Below the pieces are notes generated by a model. It had not been told where the DNA came from. It worked only from the letters and a program-made list of their open reading frames with translations, and did no database searches. Of a stretch of DNA of 5,441 nt, positions 1 to 5,441 are shown in pieces. The translations under genes and the position numbers were made by a program. The DNA is from Deltaproteobacteria bacterium (GTDB lineage Bacteria; Desulfobacterota; GWC2-55-46): NCBI GenBank assembly GCA_030646655.1, contig JAUSLB010000044.1, forward strand, positions 1 through 5,441. The letters run 5' to 3'. Position 1 is the stretch's first letter. Each line of letters opens with the position of its first letter.

Positions 1-784
1 GGCGCTTACGAGGATAATAAGGGACAAGGGAGCGATGCAGGCCGTAATCTCTACCGCTGACAGGAGCTTCGAGAGCCTTGTAAATAAGGCACGGAGCGCG
101 CCGAGCCTCGTGGGCAGGGACCTTGTCAAGGAGGTCACCTGCAAGAGGCCCTACAGGTGGGACGAGGAGCTATGGAGGATTGAGAAGGGATACCCGAAGT
201 CGGCTACGGATAAAAGATACAAGGTCGTTGCCTACGACTTCGGCATAAAAAAGAATATCTTAAGGAACCTCGCTGAGGCAGGGTGCGATGTGGCTGTTGT
301 GCCAGCGAACACGCCTGCTGAGTCAGTCCTCGAGGCGAAGCCGGACGGCATATTCTTATCGAACGGCCCGGGCGACCCTGACGCCGTGCCGTACGCAAAA
401 GAGAATATCGCGAAGCTCATCGGAAAAAAGCCTATATTCGGCATATGCCTCGGTCATCAGATATTATCGCTCGCCCTCGGAGGCAGTACCTACAAATTAA
501 AATTCGGCCACAGGGGCGCCAACCAGCCCGTTCAGGACCTGACAACAGGCAAGGTCGAGATAACGGCCCAGAACCACGGCTTCGCGGTCGATATGGAATC
601 CCTTAAAGGCATAGCGGACATAACTCATATTAACCTGAACGACAGGACCGTAGAGGGGCTCGCGCATAAGGATCTGCCTCTGTTCTCCGTCCAGTACCAC
701 CCCGAGGCGTCCCCCGGCCCGCACGACTCCCAGTACCTCTTCAAGAGGTTTACGGAGATGATGGAGGGGCGGAAGGGTAAATAA
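1..784 (+). CDS. carA: Carbamoyl-phosphate synthase small subunit (glutamine amidotransferase), 5' partial
   Basis: CarA hydrolyses glutamine and passes ammonia to CarB in the cytoplasmic carbamoyl phosphate synthetase, feeding pyrimidine and arginine synthesis. The frame is open from the left edge (first full codon at 2). The ATG at 35 is internal: the residues before it ([11 protein letters not shown]) match the conserved end of the CarA N-terminal domain. The visible 260 codons hold that end, a linker, and a full class I glutamine amidotransferase domain from about nt 218. Landmarks are SNGPGDP, the nucleophile Cys in GICLGHQ (codon 446-448), AQNHGFAVD, and the His and Glu of [10 protein letters not shown] (codons 698-700 and 704-706). 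The Cys-to-His spacing is 84 residues, the same as I recall for E. coli (C269, H353), so about 120 N-terminal residues lie outside the window. The triad is intact and I see no frameshift. carB follows 45 nt downstream, presumably in the same operon. PabA, TrpG and GuaA are excluded by the CarA-specific [10 protein letters not shown] and by the neighbour. Confidence 0.98.
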   Translation, partial: ALTRIIRDKGAMQAVISTADRSFESLVNKARSAPSLVGRDLVKEVTCKRPYRWDEELWRIEKGYPKSATDKRYKVVAYDFGIKKNILRNLAEAGCDVAVVPANTPAESVLEAKPDGIFLSNGPGDPDAVPYAKENIAKLIGKKPIFGICLGHQILSLALGGSTYKLKFGHRGANQPVQDLTTGKVEITAQNHGFAVDMESLKGIADITHINLNDRTVEGLAHKDLPLFSVQYHPEASPGPHDSQYLFKRFTEMMEGRKGK

Positions 785-814
785 GGAACCGGCTTGTAAG
801 GTTTAAAATATTCC

Positions 815-821
815 AGAGGAG
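815..821 (+). promoter_or_regulatory. Ribosome binding site of carB
   Basis: AGAGGAG lies 8 nt before the TTG at 830, with a T-rich spacer (seven T at 822-828). It is a good Shine-Dalgarno match at standard spacing and supports TTG as the true start. The frame upstream is closed by a TAA at 797-799, and no ATG or GTG occurs between that stop and 830. The site lies in the 45-nt carA-carB gap. I see no convincing hairpin there, so carA and carB are probably co-transcribed. Confidence 0.85.
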
Positions 822-829
822 TTTTTTTC

Positions 830-3800
830 TTGCCCAAGCGCACCGACATAAAAAAGATACTGATTATCGGCTCGGGGCCGATAGTGATAGGGCAGGCCTG
901 CGAGTTCGACTACTCGGGCACGCAGGCCTGCAAGGCCTTAAAAGAGGACGGCTACGAGGTCGTTCTGGTCAACTCCAACCCTGCCACCATCATGACGGAC
1001 CCTACGCTTGCGGATAAGACCTACATAGAGCCGATAACGGTAGAGATGGTGGAGAAGATTATCGAGCGCGAGCGGCCTGACGCCCTGCTGCCCACTATGG
1101 GCGGCCAGACCGCTTTGAATGTCTCCGTGAAGCTCGCCGAGGCAGGCATCCTCGATAAATATAATGTAGAGATGATAGGCGCCAAGCTCCCGGCGATAAA
1201 GAAGGCGGAAGATAGGGAGCTATTCAAGCTCGCCATGCAGAAGATAGGGCTCGAGGTCCCGAGGAGCGGGAACGCACGGAGTTTTGCTCAGGCCCTTGAG
1301 ATAATAGAGAGGATGGATTTTCCCGTGATCATAAGGCCGTCATTCACGCTCGGCGGCACAGGCGGAGGCATAGCCTACAACAGGGAAGAGTACGAGGAGA
1401 TGGTCAGGTTCGGGCTGGAATCCAGCCCCATAAACGAGCTTTTAATCGAGGAATCTGTCATAGGCTGGAAAGAGTTCGAGCTTGAGGTCATGAGGGATAA
1501 GAACGACAACGTCGTCATCATCTGCTCGATAGAGAACCTCGACCCCATGGGAGTCCATACCGGGGACTCCATCACCGTAGCCCCGGCGCAGACCCTGACA
1601 GACAAGGAGTATCAGCTCCTGAGGGACGCATCGATAAAGATTATAAGGGAGATAGGTGTAGATACCGGGGGGAGTAACATCCAGTTCTCGGTAAACCCGA
1701 AGAACGGGAAGATATACGTCATAGAGATGAACCCGAGGGTATCGAGGTCTTCGGCCCTTGCGAGCAAGGCTACGGGCTTTCCCATAGCCAAGATAGCGGC
1801 AAAGCTCGCCGTGGGCTATACGCTCGATGAGATCCCGAACGACATCACGAAGAAGACCCCCGCCTGCTTCGAGCCTACGATAGATTATGTCGTGGTAAAG
1901 ATCCCCCGCTTCGCCTTCGAGAAGTTCCCCAAGGCCGATTCGACCCTGACCACACAGATGAAATCCGTCGGCGAGGCGATGGCCATAGGGAGGACATTTA
2001 AGGAGGCCATGCAAAAGGCCCTGCGCTCGCTTGAGATTGGGAGCTACGGCTTTGAGAAGAAGGTGAGAAAGACGCGCGAAGGGCTGAACTTCAGGCCCAA
2101 TGAAGAGGAGCTCGATTCCATTAAGATGATGCTGAAGACCCCGCGGGCCGAGCGGCCGTGGTACGTCCTTGAGGCCATAAGGGCGGGGATGCACATAGAC
2201 GATATATACGAGCTGACCTGCATAGACCGCTGGTTCCTGAATAACCTGAGGGACATTGCGCAGGTCGAGGAAGGGATATACTGGCAGACACGGTCAGGCG
2301 GGGACCTGTCGGAAGAGATACTAAGGAGGGCTAAGGAGTGCGGGTTCTCTGATAAGATGCTCTCTTCCCTTACGGGCAGGCCTGAGAATGAGATAAGGGC
2401 GCTTGCGAAGGGCCTCGGGGTAGAGCCGGTCTTTAAGACGGTTGATACCTGCGCGGCGGAGTTCGAGGCCTTTACGCCTTACCTCTATTCGACCTACGAG
2501 AGGCCCTTCTACCATATCTCGACGGGAGATGTCAAAAAGGCCGCGTGCGAGGCCGCTCCTACGAACAGGAAAAAAGTCATAATACTCGGCAGCGGGCCTA
2601 ACAGGATAGGGCAGGGCATAGAGTTCGATTACTGCTGCGTCCACGCAAGCTTCGCGTTAAGAGAGGAAGGTCTCGAATCTATCATGATCAACTGCAACCC
2701 CGAGACCGTTTCCACAGACTACGACACATCGGACAGGTTATATTTCGAGCCGCTCACCTTCGAGGACGTGATGGCGATAATCGAGAAAGAAAGGCCCTGG
2801 GGCGTTATAGTCCAGCTCGGCGGGCAGACCCCGCTGAGGCTGTCTGTCCAGCTTGAAAAAGCCGGGGTAAAGATACTCGGGACATCTTCTGACTCTATCG
2901 ACATAGCCGAGGACCGCGAGAGGTTTGACGGCCTCCTTACGCGGCTTAAATTGAAGAAGCCCGAGAGCGGCACGGCAAGGTCGATTAACGAGGCGGTAAA
3001 GATAGCCGGCTCCATAGGCTACCCTGTGATGGTAAGGCCCTCTTACGTGCTCGGCGGGCGGGCGATGGAGATAGTCTATGACGAGATGAGCCTTATAAAT
3101 TACATGACAAAGGCGGTTGAGGCCTCGCCTGAGCACCCTGTGCTCGTTGACAGGTTCCTCCAGAACGCGATAGAGGTGGATGTAGACTGCATAAGCGACG
3201 GGGAGACGGTAGTGATAGGCGGCATAATGGAGCACATAGAAGAGGCCGGGGTCCATTCGGGCGACTCGGCCTGCTCGATACCCCCTTATTCGCTCGACGA
3301 TTCGATTCTCGATGAGATAAGGAGGCAGTCCAGGGTCATGGCAAAGGAGCTTAAGGTCATCGGCCTTATGAACGTCCAGTTCGCGGTGAAGGACGATGCC
3401 ATCTATGTTTTAGAGGTGAACCCGAGGGCGTCGCGCACGATCCCGTTCGTAAGTAAAGCCATCGGGGTCCCGCTCGCCAAGCTCGCTACGAAGATTATGA
3501 CGGGCAAGACTTTAAAGGAGCTGGGGTTCACTGAGGAAGTAAAGCCGCCTTACATATCGGTCAAAGAGGCGGTATTCCCCTTCATAAAGTTCCCGGGCGT
3601 TGACACCCTGCTCGGCCCTGAGATGAAATCCACCGGCGAGGTCATGGGCATATGGAGCGACTTCGGAGGGGCCTTCGCCAAGTCCCAGATAGCCGCCGGC
3701 AATAAGCTCCCGCTTAAAGGCATGGTATTTATAAGCGTAAGGGACGAGGACAAGGCGCCTATAGTGAATGTCGCCTCGGAGCTGTCGGAGATGGGCTTTA

Positions 3801-4144
3801 AGCTCATCGCCACGGGCGGGACGGAGCGCTACTTAAGGGAGCGCTCCATTGAGGTCGAAAGCGTCTATAAGGTCACCGAGGGCAGGCCCAACATAGTAGA
3901 CAAGATAAAGAGCAGGGAGATAGCGATGGTGATAAACACCTCTTTCGGCGCGAAGAGCGTAGCGGACTCCTACTCCATAAGGAGGTCGTCTATCGAGCTC
4001 GGCGTGCCTTACTTCACCACCGTTGCCGGCGCGAGGGCGGCGGCCCTCGGCATAAAAGCGGTTCTCAAGGGCGGGCTTGATGTAAAGCCCCTTCAGGAGT
4101 ATCATAGGGAACTCTTAACAGCCTTAAGCCCCGGCCCCAAATAA
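830..4144 (+). CDS. carB: Carbamoyl-phosphate synthase large subunit
   Basis: CarB makes carbamoyl phosphate from bicarbonate, two ATP and ammonia supplied by CarA. The protein is complete, 1104 residues (E. coli 1073). The TTG start is fixed by the ribosome binding site at 815-821 and by the family-typical start [10 protein letters not shown]. Domains are a carboxyphosphate ATP-grasp half (about 1-402), an oligomerisation domain (403-556), a linker (557-579), a carbamoyl-phosphate ATP-grasp half (580-957) and a C-terminal MGS-like effector domain (958-1104). First-site residues R129, R169, E215, H243, Q285, E299 and N301 fall at the E. coli numbers. Their second-half counterparts are R592, R696, R736, E782, H809, Q850, E862 and N864, each 21 higher than in E. 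coli. Recalled ornithine-site residues (E804, D812, E913, T1063) are kept, and most of the UMP/IMP-site residues are (S969, K975, T995, T998, K1014, N1036), so allosteric control is likely. Extra residues lie near 410-440 and in the linker. Both active sites look functional. The gene ends 14 nt before kup. Confidence 0.99.
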   Translation: MPKRTDIKKILIIGSGPIVIGQACEFDYSGTQACKALKEDGYEVVLVNSNPATIMTDPTLADKTYIEPITVEMVEKIIERERPDALLPTMGGQTALNVSVKLAEAGILDKYNVEMIGAKLPAIKKAEDRELFKLAMQKIGLEVPRSGNARSFAQALEIIERMDFPVIIRPSFTLGGTGGGIAYNREEYEEMVRFGLESSPINELLIEESVIGWKEFELEVMRDKNDNVVIICSIENLDPMGVHTGDSITVAPAQTLTDKEYQLLRDASIKIIREIGVDTGGSNIQFSVNPKNGKIYVIEMNPRVSRSSALASKATGFPIAKIAAKLAVGYTLDEIPNDITKKTPACFEPTIDYVVVKIPRFAFEKFPKADSTLTTQMKSVGEAMAIGRTFKEAMQKALRSLEIGSYGFEKKVRKTREGLNFRPNEEELDSIKMMLKTPRAERPWYVLEAIRAGMHIDDIYELTCIDRWFLNNLRDIAQVEEGIYWQTRSGGDLSEEILRRAKECGFSDKMLSSLTGRPENEIRALAKGLGVEPVFKTVDTCAAEFEAFTPYLYSTYERPFYHISTGDVKKAACEAAPTNRKKVIILGSGPNRIGQGIEFDYCCVHASFALREEGLESIMINCNPETVSTDYDTSDRLYFEPLTFEDVMAIIEKERPWGVIVQLGGQTPLRLSVQLEKAGVKILGTSSDSIDIAEDRERFDGLLTRLKLKKPESGTARSINEAVKIAGSIGYPVMVRPSYVLGGRAMEIVYDEMSLINYMTKAVEASPEHPVLVDRFLQNAIEVDVDCISDGETVVIGGIMEHIEEAGVHSGDSACSIPPYSLDDSILDEIRRQSRVMAKELKVIGLMNVQFAVKDDAIYVLEVNPRASRTIPFVSKAIGVPLAKLATKIMTGKTLKELGFTEEVKPPYISVKEAVFPFIKFPGVDTLLGPEMKSTGEVMGIWSDFGGAFAKSQIAAGNKLPLKGMVFISVRDEDKAPIVNVASELSEMGFKLIATGGTERYLRERSIEVESVYKVTEGRPNIVDKIKSREIAMVINTSFGAKSVADSYSIRRSSIELGVPYFTTVAGARAAALGIKAVLKGGLDVKPLQEYHRELLTALSPGPK

Positions 4145-4158
4145 AGCAGTAAACCCGC

Positions 4159-5441
4159 ATGCAGAAAATAATAAAATCCCTCGGCATAGTCTTCGGCGAT
4201 ATAGGCACAAGCCCTATATACACCTTAACGGTCATCTTCCTCTTCACAAAGCCCACTCAGGCGAATGTGACGGCCATCCTATCGCTTATCGTCTGGACGC
4301 TGATAACGCTCGTAACCGTCGAGTACGCGTGGCTCGCCACGAGCTTAAGCAAGAAGGGCGAGGGCGGCACGATAGTCTTACGCGAGATCATGATGCCTTA
4401 TCTTAAGACCGGCAGGCAGGCGGCGTTCGTTACGCTCCTGTCATTCGTCGGGATCTCGCTCCTCATAGGCGACGGCGTCATTACCCCTGCGATAAGCATC
4501 TTAAGCGCGGTCGAGGGCACTCTGCTCATACCCGGCTTTGAGGACATGAGCCAGAATAAGCTCATTCTCATAGCCGCGCTTATCGCCATACTCCTCTTCG
4601 TATTCCAGAAAAGGGGTACGGAAAAAGTAGCTTGGGTCTTCGGGCCGTTAATGCTCGTATGGTTCACAGCGCTGGCTGTCTCAGGCATCGCCTCGATCTA
4701 TCTCACACCCTCGGTCTTATGGGCATTGAACCCGTACTACGGGATAAAGTTCCTCCTCGGTAACGGGATAGCCGGGTTCATCGTCTTATCGGAGGTCATA
4801 CTCTGCGCAACAGGCGGCGAGGCGCTCTACGCGGACATGGGCCATCTGGGGAGGATGCCGATAGTAAAGGCGTGGTACTTCGTCTTTGTCGTGCTTGTCA
4901 TCAATTACCTCGGGCAGGGCGCTTTTGTCTTGAACCATACGGACGCGCACAATGTGCTCTTCGAGATGATATTCCATCAGGCGCAGTTCCTCTACATCCC
5001 GTTCCTGCTCTTAAGCATTGCCGCGACGGTCATAGCCTCTCAGGCCATGATAAGCGGGATGTTCTCGGTAGTCTATCAGGGCATAACCACCCACGTGATG
5101 CCGCTGTTCAAGGTTGATTACACGTCCACCGAGCTAAGGAGCCAGATATACATATCTTTCGTCAACTGGTTCCTCCTGATATCCGTCCTTTTCATCATGC
5201 ACGAGTTCAGGGAATCGCAGAACCTCGCCGCCGCGTACGGTTTGGCCGTCACCGGGACGATGACATTGACCGGCATAATGATGACATGGATCTTCTTCCA
5301 CAAGCGCCAGTACTTTAGAACCCTGCTGGCCCTCGCGGTCACATTTATAGACGTCATCTTCCTGTTCTCAAACATGTTCAAGATACCTCACGGAGGGTAC
5401 TGGTCCATAATAATCGCGCTATTCCCATTAAGCCTGATTAT
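4159..5441 (+). CDS. kup: Kup-family potassium uptake transporter, 3' partial
   Basis: Predicted K+ importer of the KUP/HAK/KT family (K+/H+ symport in the best-studied members) in the cytoplasmic membrane. The frame is open for 427 codons from the ATG at 4159 to the right edge. The start is tightly bracketed: an in-frame TAA lies at 4150-4152, and the family signature GDIGTSPIYT is at residues 13-22, including D14, equivalent to E. coli D23. Other family motifs are GEGGT (67-71), GDGVITPAIS (104-113), EALYADMGH (221-229), NYLGQGA (249-255), ASQAMISG (293-300), QIYISFVNW (329-337) and NLAAAYGLAVTGTM (355-368). About 12 hydrophobic segments are visible, so the membrane core is nearly complete. 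The missing part would be the end of the last helix and the cytoplasmic C-terminal domain, roughly 190 residues judged from the 622-residue E. coli protein. The N terminus before the signature is short. No Shine-Dalgarno sequence is evident, and carB ends 14 nt upstream. Family assignment is firm; substrate and coupling ion are inferred. Confidence 0.96.
   Translation, partial: MQKIIKSLGIVFGDIGTSPIYTLTVIFLFTKPTQANVTAILSLIVWTLITLVTVEYAWLATSLSKKGEGGTIVLREIMMPYLKTGRQAAFVTLLSFVGISLLIGDGVITPAISILSAVEGTLLIPGFEDMSQNKLILIAALIAILLFVFQKRGTEKVAWVFGPLMLVWFTALAVSGIASIYLTPSVLWALNPYYGIKFLLGNGIAGFIVLSEVILCATGGEALYADMGHLGRMPIVKAWYFVFVVLVINYLGQGAFVLNHTDAHNVLFEMIFHQAQFLYIPFLLLSIAATVIASQAMISGMFSVVYQGITTHVMPLFKVDYTSTELRSQIYISFVNWFLLISVLFIMHEFRESQNLAAAYGLAVTGTMTLTGIMMTWIFFHKRQYFRTLLALAVTFIDVIFLFSNMFKIPHGGYWSIIIALFPLSLI

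Noticed and set aside
35..37. ATG at 35 as the start of carA
   Set aside because: The frame continues upstream to the window edge with conserved CarA residues, and a start here would remove most of the N-terminal domain. It is an internal Met.
785..829. Terminator, attenuator or carA-carB fusion in the 45-nt gap
   Set aside because: The T run at 822-828 has no GC-rich stem before it; only a weak 4-bp AACC/GGTT pairing (787-790 with 801-804) is possible. carA and carB share a reading frame, but two in-frame TAA codons (782-784 and 797-799) separate them, so a fusion by single readthrough is not possible.
1442..2194. A 250-codon open frame on the minus strand inside carB
   Set aside because: It lies entirely opposite well-conserved CarB codons, and its translation is rich in Arg, Tyr and Leu with no recognisable domain. 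It is a shadow of the codon bias on the + strand.
2738..3256. A 172-codon minus-strand open frame opposite the second CarB half
   Set aside because: It has the same shadow character, sits opposite conserved ATP-grasp sequence, and shows no family resemblance.
853..3505. Similarity between the two halves of carB as a recent DNA repeat
   Set aside because: The halves share protein motifs such as IGQ..EFDY and NPR.SR, but the DNA has diverged. This is the ancient internal duplication common to all CarB proteins.
4145..4158. c-di-AMP riboswitch or other leader controlling kup
   Set aside because: Some K+ transporter genes have such leaders, but only 14 nt separate carB and kup here, and the upstream sequence is constrained CarB coding sequence.
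4872..5117. An 81-codon + strand open frame inside kup
   Set aside because: It is out of frame with the clearly conserved Kup protein, which reads through this stretch uninterrupted. Its Arg/His/Cys-rich translation looks like a frame shadow.

Overview
The window is an ordinary bacterial housekeeping segment on the + strand, holding three consecutive genes with almost no space between them: the 3' part of carA, all of carB, and the 5' two-thirds of a kup-type potassium transporter gene that runs off the right edge. I found no RNA gene, mobile element, CRISPR array, riboswitch or convincing intrinsic terminator. Apart from the 45-nt and 14-nt gaps, the window is entirely coding.

Organism: the DNA is moderately GC-rich, with heavy use of ATA for isoleucine and AGG for arginine. 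That argues against an enterobacterium. The CarB sequence (start [10 protein letters not shown], 1104 residues) looks like those of non-enteric Gram-negative anaerobic lineages such as Desulfobacterota, Nitrospirota or Omnitrophota. This placement is an impression from remembered sequences, not a search result. The separate carA and carB genes argue against a eukaryotic CAD-type or CPS1-type fusion.

Layout: 1-784 carA, missing about 120 N-terminal codons; 785-829 spacer carrying the carB ribosome binding site; 830-4144 carB from a TTG start; 4145-4158 spacer; 4159-5441 kup, start present and 3' end missing.

How they work together: CarA hydrolyses glutamine and channels ammonia to CarB. CarB uses two ATP and bicarbonate to make carbamoyl phosphate for pyrimidines and arginine. 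All the catalytic residues I could check are present in both subunits. Kup is predicted to import K+ across the cytoplasmic membrane. The 14-nt carB-kup gap suggests a shared transcript. Carbamoyl phosphate synthetase is a K+-requiring enzyme, so the pairing could be meaningful, but it may equally be chance gene order. The points worth checking are the carB-kup linkage, the kup start without a Shine-Dalgarno sequence, and the CarB linker and effector-site differences. I see no undescribed system here.
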